Source: JACKHO01 sp041398745 (GTDB lineage: Bacteria > Planctomycetota > Planctomycetia > Planctomycetales > Planctomycetaceae). From it: 64,000 bases of DNA. The notes below the pieces were generated by a model, which made no database searches, was not told the origin of the DNA, and worked only from the letters and a program-made list of their open reading frames with translations. Positions 46,281-57,098 of the stretch are shown piece after piece. Each line of letters starts with the position of its first letter. Position 1 is the first letter of the stretch. The position numbers were made by a program, and so were the translations under genes. Location of the stretch: NCBI GenBank assembly GCA_041398745.1, contig JAWKUB010000002.1, positions 372,001 through 436,000 of the forward strand. The letters are read 5' to 3'.

Positions 46281-46655
46281 CTATTCTGAAGGAGCAGCGG
46301 GAGCGTCGTCGTTCGCAGCTTCTTTGACGCCAGCCTTCTTGCGAGCTGCGGCCTGAAGTTCCTTCAATCGCAGTTTCTGACCTTCAGTCAACAGCGTCTG
46401 CAATTCCTTATTTCGCTCCGCGAGCAGTTGCTTCATTTCCTCTTTGAGCTTTTCGATTTGCCCATCGTACTTCTCCATAACCGCGTACGCCTTCTCTTTT
46501 TGGTCGTCTCCCATCCCCAACTGACCATACATGGCTGGCAGCGGCCCACGACGCTCCTTCACTTCAGTTGCCCCGTCTTTTTCTTGAGCGTTGAGCAGCT
46601 GGAATACGGTGAGAGACAAGACGGCAATCAGTGCAAACGAAACAACACGGCGCAT
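46281..46655 (-). CDS. Small secreted coiled-coil protein of unknown function
   Basis: A 124-residue protein with a signal peptide (~1-23) and a mostly helical, Lys/Glu-rich body (~45-105: a heptad-like stretch 'YDGQIEKLKEEMKQLLAERNK') ending in an Ala/Pro/Glu tail. GGGGA lies ahead of ATG 46655. It resembles small periplasmic helical chaperones such as Spy/CpxP only in gross layout. Function is unknown. Confidence 0.72.
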   Translation of the reverse strand: MRRVVSFALIAVLSLTVFQLLNAQEKDGATEVKERRGPLPAMYGQLGMGDDQKEKAYAVMEKYDGQIEKLKEEMKQLLAERNKELQTLLTEGQKLRLKELQAAARKKAGVKEAANDDAPAAPSE

Positions 46656-46811
46656 TGAAATCCCCTAAGTAAGAAACCCAAAGAAAGTGCCCTCGACACC
46701 CGTCGTCGAGCCCACGGCCAATCAGTCTACCCCTCCACGACACACATGTACAGACTTGGATGCGTTTTCAGGGTTTCGTCGCAGGTTGACGTATTCTCAC
46801 TCGATGTGCCG

Positions 46812-47078
46812 ATGTGCACACATTGCCGCGAAAGTCTGAGGCCCCGGTTTTGGAACAGTGGTCGGATTGTCGCGGTTCTGTTGATCGTAGTCGCTGCAAT
46901 ACTCTGTTACCTGAACCAGTTCGGAATTGGTATCCTCTTGGTAATGATTGGGTTAGGGATTCTGCTCGTTTGGCGTGGCCGGACGAGGGAACAGCGAATT
47001 GCCCAATTGCTCAGAGAATTCAAGTCATGCCAAAGGCTTTGGCACGAATATCCGAGTACAATAATCAGGGTTTCATGA
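46812..47078 (+). CDS. Small membrane protein with N-terminal CxxC (hypothetical)
   Basis: An 88-residue candidate. ATG 46812 is followed by CTHC, then one long or two short membrane segments (~19-50) and an Arg-rich helical tail. No family is recognised. An earlier in-frame ATG (46746) would add 22 residues. Being short, it is less certain than its neighbours, but the hydrophobic segments and the gap it fills make it plausible. Confidence 0.42.
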   Translation: MCTHCRESLRPRFWNSGRIVAVLLIVVAAILCYLNQFGIGILLVMIGLGILLVWRGRTREQRIAQLLREFKSCQRLWHEYPSTIIRVS

Positions 47079-47097
47079 AGATGCGTTGACGCTCTGA

Positions 47098-50000
47098 ATG
47101 ACTCTCACAGCACGATTAGAAATCATGGACGCGCAAAAAAGTATGCGAGCCCTGAGACGACAAATGAACAAATTTGGTGTGGTGTGTCTTGCTTTCGTTG
47201 CGGCTTTTACCGTGGCGCCGCAGAACGTGCAGGCTGAATCGACCGAACTGAATGCTCAGCAGGTCGAGCTGTTTGAAATCCACGTGCGCCCCGTGCTGGT
47301 GACGCACTGCATTAAATGTCACGGCGATGCCAAGCAGGAAGGTGCACTGCGGCTGACAAAACTGGAAGAACTGCTGCGCGGCGGTGAATCAGGCCCCGCA
47401 GTCGTTCCAGGAAAACCGGAAGAAAGTCTGCTGCTCGAAGCCCTCCGCTATGAGTCCTTTGAAATGCCACCGAGCGGGCAACTGGACGACAAGCTGGTGG
47501 CTGGCATTGAAGCCTGGATTTCTGCCGGTGCCCCCTGGCCGAACACGGAAGTGCTGCGTCCCATTTCCACGCTTACAGAAGCAGATCGCAACTGGTGGTG
47601 CATTCAGCCGGTCGCTGATGCTCCCGTACCTGCAGTGAATGACAACGGCTGGTGCAAGAACGAAATTGATCATTTCATTTTCAAACGACTCGCCGAGGCA
47701 GGCCTTACGCCGAGTGAATCCGCAAGCCCGCGTGTGCTGACGCGGCGTGTCCACTTCACACTCACGGGCCTGCCACCGAATCCCGAAGACCATGCCGCTT
47801 TGCTGTCGCAAACGCAATCCGGGACCGCTGAGCCTCTCACGGCGGAGTTGATCGATCAGCTGTTGAATGATCCCGCTTATGGAGAGAATCAGGCCAAGTA
47901 CTGGCTCGATTTGGTGCGCTATGCGGACTCCGACGGATACAACGCCGATCATGCACGTCCCGACGCTGCCCAGTACCGTGATTACGTCGTCCGTTCGTTC
48001 AACGAAGACAAGCCATATGATCGATTCGTGATGGAGCAGTTAGCCGGTGATGAAATTGATCCCGGCAATCGTGACGCCGTCATCGCCACGATGTATCTCC
48101 GCCACTGGATTTACGAATGGAACCAGCGCGACGTTGAAGGCCAATGGGCGGAAATTCTCAGTGACGTCACCGAAACGACCTCTGATGTTTTCCTGGGACT
48201 GAGTTTCAAGTGCGCCCGCTGTCACGACCACAAATTTGATCCGTTGCTGCAGAAAGATTACTACGAACTGTTGTCGTTTTTCGCGCCACTGCAGCCACGA
48301 GCAGAAATGCCGTTGGCCGATTTGGCCACGAGGACCGAGCACTATCAGAAACAGAAGGCCTGGGAAGCGGCGACCGATTCCATTCGTCAGCGGCTGCATG
48401 AAATTGAACACCAGGTTCTACTCAAGCATTCCACACGGGAGGGAGTGGCGAAGTTCGTCCCGGAAATCCGCGCCATGATCGACAAGCGCGAATGCGACCG
48501 TTCACCGTATGAACAGCAAATTGCCTCGATGGCGGGACGTCAGTTCGACATGCATCCCGACAAGCTGCCAGAGTGGCTGGACGAAGAAACGGAAGCGGAA
48601 CGTCAGGAGCTAATCAAGAAACTGGCGGAGTTCGATTCCCTCAAGCCCCAGCCACTGCCGACCCTGAAGTTCCTCGCCAGTGATGTCGGTCCCGAAGCAC
48701 CGCCCACTTACATCCTGGATGATTCCAGTGGCAATCCTGTTGTTCCCGGCTTCCCCGATATCATTGACGCGTCTCCCGCGACCATTGTGCCGCCTCCGGA
48801 GGCGTTGCAGTCGACGGGTCGCCGTACGGCGCTGGCGAAGTGGTTGACTGATCGAAACAATCCTTTGACGGCCCGCGTTATTGTGAATCGCATTTGGGCG
48901 CAACATTTCGGCCGTGGACTGGTGGATACCGTGAATGACTTCGGTCATTTGGGAACACCGCCATCTCATCCGGAATTGCTGGACTGGTTGACGACGAGGT
49001 TCATGGAAGATGGCTGGAGCATTAAGGAATTGCACCGCCGCATCTTGTCATCAGCCACATGGCAGCAAGTTTCCAATCGTCCCCTGACCGACGAACTGCG
49101 CAAGACCGATCCCACCAACATTCTGCTGTGGCGGATGAATCCGAAACGACTGTCCGGGGAAGAAATTGTCGACGCCATGCTGGTCTCGAGCGGTGAACTC
49201 GGCAGCCAAAAACGTGCGCTGTACCGAACGGTGCGACGCAACACGCCCGATCCTCAACTCGGCCTGTTTGACTTCCCCGATCGAATCCGTAGCCAGGGAC
49301 AGCGCCACCAGACGACGTCGCCCACCCAGGCACTCATGCTGCTCAACAATGACTGGTCGGGCGCGCGTGCCGTTTCCATGTATGGACGCCTGCAGTCGTA
49401 CAGTGATGACGACTTCATTGCGAAAGCGTATCGACAACTCTACTTCCGGGAGGGCACTGACCTGGAATTGGCGGCGGCGAAGGAGTTCCTGTCCATTTAC
49501 GAGTCTGCCACACCAGAGGAGAAACGTCCCAGCGTGCTGGCCGAAATGCCAAATGGAATGCTGGGAGTCAATCTCATCCCGGAGAACAAAACGAAAATCC
49601 AGGTCCCGTATTTCGACGAATTGCCGAATGGCGACTTCACAATCGAAGCCACGGTGATGCTGCGGTCACTCTACCCCGACGCCTCTGTGCGAACGATTGC
49701 AGCACAGTGGAACAGCAACAACAAAGAACCGGGATGGTCGCTGGGCGTGACGTCGACCAAGAGTGCGTACAAGCCGATGAACGTCATCCTGCAACTCGTG
49801 GGTGACCGGGGCAACGGCATGCCCGAGTACGAAGTCATCGCCTCGGACTTGCGTATGGAACTCAACAAGCCGTACTTCGTGGCGGTGTCCGTCGACTTGG
49901 ATGACACGTCCGAGTCCGGTATTACGTTCTACCTGAAAGACCTGTCGACTCCGGATGCCGAAATGCAGAAGACCCATGTGAAACATCAGGCCCAGAGCGA

Positions 50001-50310
50001 CATCAGGTCAAAGCGACCAGTTGATTTCGGCGGTCGTGCCGGATCACATTTGTGGGATGGACTCATCCACAATGTGCGTCTGCACAATGCCGCATTGTCT
50101 GATGAACAACTCTCGGCAGCGGACAGCAGTCGGTTGCTGTTCGACAGCCGGTTCGTTGACGACAGCCATCCCGGCCGCGACGTCTCCCCCCACAATCATC
50201 ATGCCTCCCTGGAGACCACAGGCACGGCAGTTCGCTCGCCACAACAGCGTGCCCGAATTGCCCTGCTGCACGCGCTCCTCAATTCCAATGAGATGATTTA
50301 TGTCGACTAA
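47098..50310 (+). CDS. PSCyt1/DUF1549/DUF1553 planctomycete cytochrome protein with C-terminal LamG
   Basis: A ~1,070-residue exported protein. The N-terminus holds several in-frame ATGs (47098, 47125, 47143, 47164) before a signal peptide ending VQAES; the true start is unresolved. A c-type heme domain follows, with CIKCH (codons from 47308), then the DUF1549 domain ('WYLDLVRYADSDGYNAD'-like region) with a second cysteine set CARCH, and DUF1553 (from about residue 575 to 810). The last ~250 residues form a LamG-like carbohydrate-binding domain. It is followed at an 11-base overlap by a DUF1501 gene, the usual partner. The pair is thought to act on polymers in planctomycetes, but the chemistry is not known. 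Confidence 0.92.
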   Translation: MTLTARLEIMDAQKSMRALRRQMNKFGVVCLAFVAAFTVAPQNVQAESTELNAQQVELFEIHVRPVLVTHCIKCHGDAKQEGALRLTKLEELLRGGESGPAVVPGKPEESLLLEALRYESFEMPPSGQLDDKLVAGIEAWISAGAPWPNTEVLRPISTLTEADRNWWCIQPVADAPVPAVNDNGWCKNEIDHFIFKRLAEAGLTPSESASPRVLTRRVHFTLTGLPPNPEDHAALLSQTQSGTAEPLTAELIDQLLNDPAYGENQAKYWLDLVRYADSDGYNADHARPDAAQYRDYVVRSFNEDKPYDRFVMEQLAGDEIDPGNRDAVIATMYLRHWIYEWNQRDVEGQWAEILSDVTETTSDVFLGLSFKCARCHDHKFDPLLQKDYYELLSFFAPLQPRAEMPLADLATRTEHYQKQKAWEAATDSIRQRLHEIEHQVLLKHSTREGVAKFVPEIRAMIDKRECDRSPYEQQIASMAGRQFDMHPDKLPEWLDEETEAERQELIKKLAEFDSLKPQPLPTLKFLASDVGPEAPPTYILDDSSGNPVVPGFPDIIDASPATIVPPPEALQSTGRRTALAKWLTDRNNPLTARVIVNRIWAQHFGRGLVDTVNDFGHLGTPPSHPELLDWLTTRFMEDGWSIKELHRRILSSATWQQVSNRPLTDELRKTDPTNILLWRMNPKRLSGEEIVDAMLVSSGELGSQKRALYRTVRRNTPDPQLGLFDFPDRIRSQGQRHQTTSPTQALMLLNNDWSGARAVSMYGRLQSYSDDDFIAKAYRQLYFREGTDLELAAAKEFLSIYESATPEEKRPSVLAEMPNGMLGVNLIPENKTKIQVPYFDELPNGDFTIEATVMLRSLYPDASVRTIAAQWNSNNKEPGWSLGVTSTKSAYKPMNVILQLVGDRGNGMPEYEVIASDLRMELNKPYFVAVSVDLDDTSESGITFYLKDLSTPDAEMQKTHVKHQAQSDIRSKRPVDFGGRAGSHLWDGLIHNVRLHNAALSDEQLSAADSSRLLFDSRFVDDSHPGRDVSPHNHHASLETTGTAVRSPQQRARIALLHALLNSNEMIYVD

Positions 50311-51748
50311 CTTCAGACGACAGCAGACACCTCTCAACAGCCACTTGTCTCGACGCGACATGCTGCTCAGCGCCGGTGGAGGATTCGGAGCACTCGCGCT
50401 CGCGGGATTGCTTGGCGAAAACGCCACCGCAGCCGAGGCAGCTCCGTCACCGCTGGCCGCCAAGCTTATGCATCGAGTCGCTCAGGCGCGAAGCGTGATC
50501 TTCCTCTTTATGGAAGGGGGCCCCTCGCACCTCGATTTGACTGATCCGAAACCCGCGCTCAAGAAACTTGCCGGCAAGCCACTGCCCGAAAGCTTTGGTC
50601 GCATTATCACGGCGATGGGTGAGTTCGATTCCCCGGTGCTCGCTGATCAGCGCAAGTGGAAACAGTACGGCGAGAGCGGTCAGTGGTTCTCTGACTGGAT
50701 CCCCAACATCGCCGAACATGCCGACGACATTGCCGTCGTCCGCTCAGTCTGGACCAACGGTATCAACCACTCCGGCGGCGTATGCCAAATGAACACGGGC
50801 ACCCAGTTTGCCGGTCGCCCGTCACTCGGTGCTTGGGTGACGTATGGACTCGGCACTCCAAATGAAAACCTCCCCGCGTTCGTGGTCATGCAGGACCGCA
50901 AAGGAACCGTTGTGAACGGTCCTCGCAACTGGGGAGCGGGGTTCATGCCGGCGCTCTATCAGGGGACGGCCATGCAGGTGGAAGGTCAGCCCTTCCTGAA
51001 TTTGACGCGGCCAGAAACGGTGAATCAGCAACAGCAACGGATGACGCTCGACTTCCTGAAGCAAATTAATCAACACCACGCGGAAACGCGGCAGGACAAT
51101 TCGGAGTTAGATGCCCGCATTCGCAGTTATGAACTGGCGTATCAAATGCAGGCCCACGCCCCCGAAGCGGTTGACCTGTCACAAGAGACCGAGGAAACGC
51201 AGAAGCTGTACGGAATGGACGACAAGGACACCGAGTCGTACGGTCGCAACTGCCTGCTTGCTCGGCGGTTCGTGGAACGTGGTGTGCGATTCGTGCAGTG
51301 TTACCACGGTGCGGGCAGTAAGTGGGATGCACACAAAGGGATTGAAGCAAACCACACAACCATGTGCCGCGGAATGGATAAACCGGTGGCTGGCCTGCTG
51401 ACCGACCTCAAGCAGCGGGGATTACTCGATCAGACGCTCGTCATTTGGGGCGGTGAATTTGGCCGCACACCCATGAGCGAAAAGGGAGATGGTCGCGACC
51501 ACAATCCTACGGGATTCAGTATGTGGATGTCGGGCGGCGGTGTCCGTGCCGGTCATACCTTCGGCGCCACTGATGAAGTTGGTCTGCATGCCATCGAAGA
51601 CCGACTTCACGTCCACGACATTCACTCCACCATTCTAGCCCTGTTGGGGCTGGACCATAAAAAGCTTGTGTACCTCCACAAAGGTCGCATGGAACGCATC
51701 GACCAGAATGAAGGTCGTGTTTACGAAGAAATTATGAGCGACGCGTGA
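50300..51748 (+). CDS. DUF1501 (alkaline-phosphatase-fold) protein, Tat exported
   Basis: A 482-residue protein of the DUF1501 family, related to sulfatases by fold. The N-terminus carries a twin-arginine motif SRRDML followed by a Gly/Ala-rich hydrophobic stretch to about residue 50, so it is exported folded. The body shows an early 'FLFMEGGPSHLDLTDPKP' segment and a late 'WGGEFGRTP...GRDHNP' segment, both typical of DUF1501. It overlaps the upstream cytochrome gene by 11 bases, so the two are coupled and probably act together. No formylglycine motif is present, so it is not a classical sulfatase. Confidence 0.93.
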   Translation: MSTNFRRQQTPLNSHLSRRDMLLSAGGGFGALALAGLLGENATAAEAAPSPLAAKLMHRVAQARSVIFLFMEGGPSHLDLTDPKPALKKLAGKPLPESFGRIITAMGEFDSPVLADQRKWKQYGESGQWFSDWIPNIAEHADDIAVVRSVWTNGINHSGGVCQMNTGTQFAGRPSLGAWVTYGLGTPNENLPAFVVMQDRKGTVVNGPRNWGAGFMPALYQGTAMQVEGQPFLNLTRPETVNQQQQRMTLDFLKQINQHHAETRQDNSELDARIRSYELAYQMQAHAPEAVDLSQETEETQKLYGMDDKDTESYGRNCLLARRFVERGVRFVQCYHGAGSKWDAHKGIEANHTTMCRGMDKPVAGLLTDLKQRGLLDQTLVIWGGEFGRTPMSEKGDGRDHNPTGFSMWMSGGGVRAGHTFGATDEVGLHAIEDRLHVHDIHSTILALLGLDHKKLVYLHKGRMERIDQNEGRVYEEIMSDA

Positions 51749-51863
51749 AAGCGTCTCTGAGAGTTTAAGTGGGAGAAATCCCATCCCTCCCTCGCGAAGC
51801 ACCCTGTTCTCCCGCCTCGTTTCGCGAAACAATTACTGTTCCTCCCATTGTTGAAGATGTCAG

Positions 51864-54800
51864 ATGTTTGCACTCTCTTCGACCGCTGTTGTTCTGAGTC
51901 TTGTTGCCGCCCAGGCTGACAATGCTCCTGCCCTGAGTCTCGATTTCGACAATGAAGAGACCACGGCTGTTCAGGCTCATGGAAATCTCCAGCGCGACCA
52001 GGCCGGCCCTCGCGCTCCGGAATTTCCAGACATGGCTGAGAGCAATAACGCCATCAAGCTCGATTCCGGAGCCTATTTGTCTCTCGAAGACGCGGGTCCC
52101 GAAAGCCCCTTCGATTTCACCAACGGCGACGCGATTACAATTGAGGCGTGGGTGAATCCCGGCGACATTAATGACGCTTCTCCCCGTTACATCATCGGCA
52201 AAGGTCGAACGGGTTCGCCGAAATTCAGCCGCGACAATCAGAACTGGGCATTGCGCCTGGTACGGCAAGACGCCAATTTCCACCTGAGTTTTCTGTTCGC
52301 CGCGAAACTGGCGGCGGGTGATCGCCACTGGCACCGCTGGACTTCGAAGGCAGGCTTTCCCATTTCGACGGGATGGCACCACATCGCGGTGACGTACAAG
52401 TTTGGTGACCCTAAATCGGTTCGTGGCTACGTGGACGGTGTCAAAACCGACGGTGTGTGGGACATGGGGGGCGCGACCACGGAAGCTCCCGTTGTCGATG
52501 ATGACGAAGTCCGCATTGGAAACAGTTACACTGGCATGCTCGACGCTGTGGCCGTCCACCGTGCGGCACTGGACGACAAGATCTTGACGGCACGTTTCAA
52601 CCGACTCGGCGGTCCACGTGTCGCCGTATTGCAACCGGAAGTTATGCCTGAGGTCACCGATGTTCCCGCCGGTCAGGTCGTCTTCCAGATTTGCGAAGGC
52701 CTGCCTACTCACGACCGCTGGCTGTATGAAGGCGAAGAGTGGCCCGCTGAAGCCATTCGCTGGAACGGCGACGCATTCCTCCTGCCGCGATTGCCACTGC
52801 ATTACGACGACTGGGGAATTCGCTCTGCATGGTCAGCGCCACTGCTGCTGCGAATGGCTGCTGACATTGATTTGCCGGCAGGTGATTATGAGTTTCTCGT
52901 ACGGTCCCGTGGGATGAGTCGCCTGTGGGTCGATGGTCAACTTGTGACAAAAACCGACGCAGACAAACGGCGTCCTCCTGATGGTGAAGAACCTGTGTCT
53001 CCGGTTCCCGAACCGCTGAAGCCGGGCATGCGACTGCCGAGTTACCATCAACTCGAATCCATCGGAACAGTGAAGTTGGCTGCGAAGAGTGCTGCCGAAG
53101 GAGCAGGCGGGAACCCGCACAGCCGCCGTGTTGTGTTCGAAGTCGTTGTCGGAGCGAATGGTCAACGGACAGAAACCGGTGAGATTTGTGTCGCCATTCA
53201 GTCGAGTGACGGCACCATGTTCAACCTCGCGGTTCCATCTGGGAACAAGCAAACACTCCCACTCACCAACGAGGCAGTTAAGCCCGTACTGGCCCACATT
53301 GAAGAAACACTCTCGCATGATGAAGACCGGCGGCGCAAAGCTGCGGCTGCATCGCGAAATGAGTTCTGGCAACGCAGGCACGATCTCGCCCGACAATGGG
53401 TTGGCGTCCAGGCCGTACCCGACGTGCCCAAGGTTGCTTCATCACAAAGTCCAGTCGATGCATTTGTCAAAGCGAAAATTGAACAGGCGCTTGCTGCGAG
53501 TGCTGGCAATCAAATCGAAGAAGCGGCGCAATTCCATTCCGAAGTGCTCCCCATTCTCCGAGAGAACTGTTTCCGTTGTCATGGCGAGAAGGACAAAGGT
53601 GGCTTGCGGCTGAACAACCGTGAGGCGGCACTCAAGAGTGGTGACTCCGAAGTTCCCGCAGTTGTCCCGGGGGATGCTGACGCCAGCGAACTGATTGCAC
53701 GAATCAAGACTGACGATGAATTCAGTCGCATGCCTCCTACGGAGGATGGGCTGTCAAAAGAACAAGTCGCCGTATTGGAAAACTGGGTGAAGTCCGGAGC
53801 CGCCTGGCCAGCACCGCCAATAAAAAAAGAAGACGTTGCATTTTCACCCATTGTGAATGACGAAGCGTTCCTGCGACGCGTGTATCTCGACACGGTGGGC
53901 GTGCCTCCAACCGTCGCGGAGATTCGCGAAGGACGGTCAGCGAGCCGTGAGGAAGTTATTGATCGACTCCTCAATGATGAGCGTTTCGCCGACCACTGGA
54001 TGACATTCTGGCTCGATTTGCTGGCTGAAAATCCTTCACTTCTAAATGCTTCACTCAACAGCACCGGCCCGTTTCGCTGGTTTATTTATGATTCCCTGCG
54101 CGACCACAAACCGCTCGATCAAATGGTCACCGAACTGTTGCTCATGCGGGGATCCTCAGCGGAAGGCGGAAGTGCGGGGTTTGGTCTCGCAGGAGAGAAC
54201 GATGCACCATTTGCCGCGAAGGGACACATTGTCGCCTCGGCATTCCTCGGGATTGAATTGCAGTGTGCCCGCTGTCACGACTCACCTTATCACAGCACAA
54301 CACAGCGCGACCTGTACTCCCTGGCCGCCATGTTTGAACGGAAGTCCGTGACGGTTCCGGCCACCAGTCGTGTTCCTGCGGCCTTCTTCGAGAAGAACAA
54401 GGGGCGCGAAGCACTCATCAGAGCGACACTCTCACCTGACGAACCTGTTGCTCCCGAATGGCCGTTCGCAGCCGTGACGGGCGCCGAAGACGGACCAGAT
54501 GTCGACGTCTTAATGACGAATCCTAAGGACACGCGGGAGCGTTTGGCCGCGCTCATTACAGCGCCGCAGAACCAGCGGTTCTCACATGTCGTTGTGAATC
54601 GCATTTGGAAGCAGCTCATTGGGGCTGGCATGGTGGAGCCTGTTCACGACTGGGAAGGAAACCCTCCGAGCCATCCCGAACTGCTGGACTGGCTGGCGGC
54701 CCAGCTCGTGGCCAACGACTACGATTTGCGACATGTGGTGCGGCTCATCCTCAATTCGGAAACGTATCAGCGTGAAGCGAGCGGCATGAATTTGGCCGCC

Positions 54801-55559
54801 ACTCCGGAAATGCGGTTCTTTAACGCGCCAGAACGTCGACGGCTCACCGCCGAACAGGTTGTTGATTCACTGCACGCGGCGACTGGCAAACCATTTGATG
54901 TTGAAGAACTCACTTTCGTGCATGATGGGCGCCGTCCGCTCGGCAGTCGACTCACGCTCGGAACACCCACCCGCGCCTGGATGTTTGGTGATTTGAAAAA
55001 TGAACGCGATCGCCCCAGTTTGTCACTGCCGAAAGCACGTGCCATCGCAGATGTCCTTGAAGCCTTCGGCTGGACCGGAGCACGGCAAATGCCCATTACC
55101 TTGCGAGAGTCCGATCCCAACGTCCTCCAGCCGGGCGTATTGTCGAATGGCATCTTATCAGTGAATTTGACGCGGGCCTCATGGCAGAGCGAACTGTCTG
55201 AGTTGGCCATCAATGCCGAATCACCAGAAACGTTGGTCGACGAACTCTTTCTGCGATTCCTCGGACGCGCACCGCGACCCGAAGAGCGCATCGAGTTCGA
55301 TGCCGCGCTCGCGGTGGGATTCGACACCCGTCTCATGCCCGCTGATTCGGTTGTCCCACCGTCAGATTTGCCCGAATTGCCACTCGTCACCTGGTTCAAC
55401 CACTTGCGGCCACGAGCGAACGAGATTCAGTTGGAACATGAACAACGGGTGCGGACTGGACCTCCGGTGGATCCTCGTCTCGAACCGCAGTGGCGCGAGG
55501 CATACGAAGATGTTATTTGGAGTTTGATTAATCATCGCGAATTCGTCTGGATGCCGTGA
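51864..55559 (+). CDS. Planctomycete cytochrome protein with N-terminal LamG, DUF1549, DUF1553
   Basis: A 1,231-residue exported protein. A short signal peptide (1-19) leads into a LamG domain (~25-250), then a PA14-like segment (~300-420, YEFLVRSRGMSRLWVDG), a heme domain with CFRCH at 569-573, DUF1549 with a second CARCH, and DUF1553 at the C-terminus. Compared with the neighbouring cytochrome, the LamG module sits at the opposite end. A DUF1501 gene follows after 54 bases, making a second cytochrome/DUF1501 module. The order of modules suggests attachment to a polymer at the N-terminus. The reaction is unknown. Confidence 0.92.
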   Translation: MFALSSTAVVLSLVAAQADNAPALSLDFDNEETTAVQAHGNLQRDQAGPRAPEFPDMAESNNAIKLDSGAYLSLEDAGPESPFDFTNGDAITIEAWVNPGDINDASPRYIIGKGRTGSPKFSRDNQNWALRLVRQDANFHLSFLFAAKLAAGDRHWHRWTSKAGFPISTGWHHIAVTYKFGDPKSVRGYVDGVKTDGVWDMGGATTEAPVVDDDEVRIGNSYTGMLDAVAVHRAALDDKILTARFNRLGGPRVAVLQPEVMPEVTDVPAGQVVFQICEGLPTHDRWLYEGEEWPAEAIRWNGDAFLLPRLPLHYDDWGIRSAWSAPLLLRMAADIDLPAGDYEFLVRSRGMSRLWVDGQLVTKTDADKRRPPDGEEPVSPVPEPLKPGMRLPSYHQLESIGTVKLAAKSAAEGAGGNPHSRRVVFEVVVGANGQRTETGEICVAIQSSDGTMFNLAVPSGNKQTLPLTNEAVKPVLAHIEETLSHDEDRRRKAAAASRNEFWQRRHDLARQWVGVQAVPDVPKVASSQSPVDAFVKAKIEQALAASAGNQIEEAAQFHSEVLPILRENCFRCHGEKDKGGLRLNNREAALKSGDSEVPAVVPGDADASELIARIKTDDEFSRMPPTEDGLSKEQVAVLENWVKSGAAWPAPPIKKEDVAFSPIVNDEAFLRRVYLDTVGVPPTVAEIREGRSASREEVIDRLLNDERFADHWMTFWLDLLAENPSLLNASLNSTGPFRWFIYDSLRDHKPLDQMVTELLLMRGSSAEGGSAGFGLAGENDAPFAAKGHIVASAFLGIELQCARCHDSPYHSTTQRDLYSLAAMFERKSVTVPATSRVPAAFFEKNKGREALIRATLSPDEPVAPEWPFAAVTGAEDGPDVDVLMTNPKDTRERLAALITAPQNQRFSHVVVNRIWKQLIGAGMVEPVHDWEGNPPSHPELLDWLAAQLVANDYDLRHVVRLILNSETYQREASGMNLAATPEMRFFNAPERRRLTAEQVVDSLHAATGKPFDVEELTFVHDGRRPLGSRLTLGTPTRAWMFGDLKNERDRPSLSLPKARAIADVLEAFGWTGARQMPITLRESDPNVLQPGVLSNGILSVNLTRASWQSELSELAINAESPETLVDELFLRFLGRAPRPEERIEFDAALAVGFDTRLMPADSVVPPSDLPELPLVTWFNHLRPRANEIQLEHEQRVRTGPPVDPRLEPQWREAYEDVIWSLINHREFVWMP

Positions 55560-55613
55560 CATAACGAGCTCGCTGAGTTGCCGTCGCCAAATCCTTTACT
55601 TTGATGCACTGTC

Positions 55614-56912
55614 ATGAATACACCATCTCACTTGAATCGTCGCCAGGTGTTGGCTGCCGGAGCAGCAGCGACCGGCGCGGCCCTGCTCTCTCCAAATGCT
55701 TTCGCGGAAGCCCAAGCACCACTGTTGCGTGGTAAGGCCGAGCATGTCATTTCGATTTGGCTCGGCGGTGGCATGGGGCAAATCGACACGTTTGACCCGA
55801 AGGCAAAAGGCGACCCCGCCAACCGCAAGGCGGGTGCTTATTACGAGTCGATCGACACCGCTGTTCAGGGTGTGCAGCTTTGCGAGCATTTGTCGCAGGT
55901 CGCGCCGCTCATGGATCGAGTGACGGTGGTGCGGAGTGTGCATCATGAAATGATTGACGAGCATGCCGCAGCGACAAATCGTATGCACACAGGTCGTCCC
56001 GTCAGTGGGACCATTACGTATCCTTCGATTGGTTCAATCATCGCACACGAACGTGGGGCGGCTAATGACAACGCGCCGCCGTATGTGCTGATTGGCTATC
56101 CCAACGTCACCCGAGGTCCGGGATTCCTCGGTGCAAAGGACAGTTACCTTTACCTCACGGACACGAGTCAGGGTCCTGCGGGTCTTTCCCGGCCCGATGG
56201 AATTTCCGTCAAACGGCAGCAGCGTCGTGAACGACTGCTCTCTCAACTTCGAAACAGTGGTGCGACGGTAACGGACCAGCGTCTCATCGACTATGAAGCC
56301 GCCATCGAACAGAGTTTGCGACTGAGCGGTCCGGAGTTTAATCAGGTCTTTCAACTGGACAGTGAACCGACTGACTTACGAAACCGTTACGGTGGCGAAT
56401 TCGGTCAGCGGTGTCTGCTGAGTCGACGACTCGTTGAACGCGGTGTGCGATTCATTGAAGTGGCGCACAATTTGAACTTCCTCAACGGAGCCGGGTGGGA
56501 TGTCCACAACTCCGGCATTCTGCAGCAGCACAAACTCATTCAGGAAATGGACACGGCGGTCTCAGCTCTGCTGCTCGATTTGGAGGAGAAGAAGCTGCTC
56601 GACAAAACGCTGATTGTCATTACCAGTGAGTTTGGTCGACCGCCCGAATTCGATAGCGGTGGAGGGCGCGGGCATCAGGGGACGGCATTCAGCTGCGTGC
56701 TGGCTGGTGGGGGATTGGCTCACCGTGGCGCCTGGGGTGAGACTGATGAACTCGCCAAGAAAATCATCAGCAGTCCCGTCAGCGTCCCCGATTTCTTCGC
56801 GACCATTTGCGAAACAGTCGGCGTCGACTACAGCAAGAACCTCTACGCAGGCGACCGCCCGGTCCCCATTACCGACCGCGGCCAACCCATCGACGCGTTG
56901 TTCAAGGCGTAG
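55614..56912 (+). CDS. DUF1501 protein, Tat exported
   Basis: A 432-residue second DUF1501 paralogue. A twin-arginine signal [11 protein letters not shown] (~7-17) and a hydrophobic stretch to about 32 direct export. Family segments are '[19 protein letters not shown]' near residue 44, '[14 protein letters not shown]'-like and '[22 protein letters not shown]' near 335. It follows the LamG-cytochrome gene after 54 bases and precedes the pyruvyltransferase-like gene after a 186-base gap. It differs from the first DUF1501 by the ~50 missing residues and by the [14 protein letters not shown] loop, typical of another subgroup. Confidence 0.93.
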   Translation: MNTPSHLNRRQVLAAGAAATGAALLSPNAFAEAQAPLLRGKAEHVISIWLGGGMGQIDTFDPKAKGDPANRKAGAYYESIDTAVQGVQLCEHLSQVAPLMDRVTVVRSVHHEMIDEHAAATNRMHTGRPVSGTITYPSIGSIIAHERGAANDNAPPYVLIGYPNVTRGPGFLGAKDSYLYLTDTSQGPAGLSRPDGISVKRQQRRERLLSQLRNSGATVTDQRLIDYEAAIEQSLRLSGPEFNQVFQLDSEPTDLRNRYGGEFGQRCLLSRRLVERGVRFIEVAHNLNFLNGAGWDVHNSGILQQHKLIQEMDTAVSALLLDLEEKKLLDKTLIVITSEFGRPPEFDSGGGRGHQGTAFSCVLAGGGLAHRGAWGETDELAKKIISSPVSVPDFFATICETVGVDYSKNLYAGDRPVPITDRGQPIDALFKA

Positions 56913-57098
56913 GTGTCGATTCTCTGCCATTTCGGTGATAGATTGTCTCATGGCACGCCAAGTGTCATGGGGTGAATCAGTACCTCTAAACCATTTCAAC
57001 CGTGGCGCAGCCACATTCAACCATCTCAACCCAAAGCCGCAGTAGACCTCACTACTGAAATCGGCTCGTCCCAAGTTCCACAGGACAGGTCCTCTCCC

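Noticed and set aside
51765..52802. 345-codon minus-strand open frame opposite the LamG-cytochrome gene
   Set aside because: Shadow of the sense gene's codon pattern; no signal peptide or domain.
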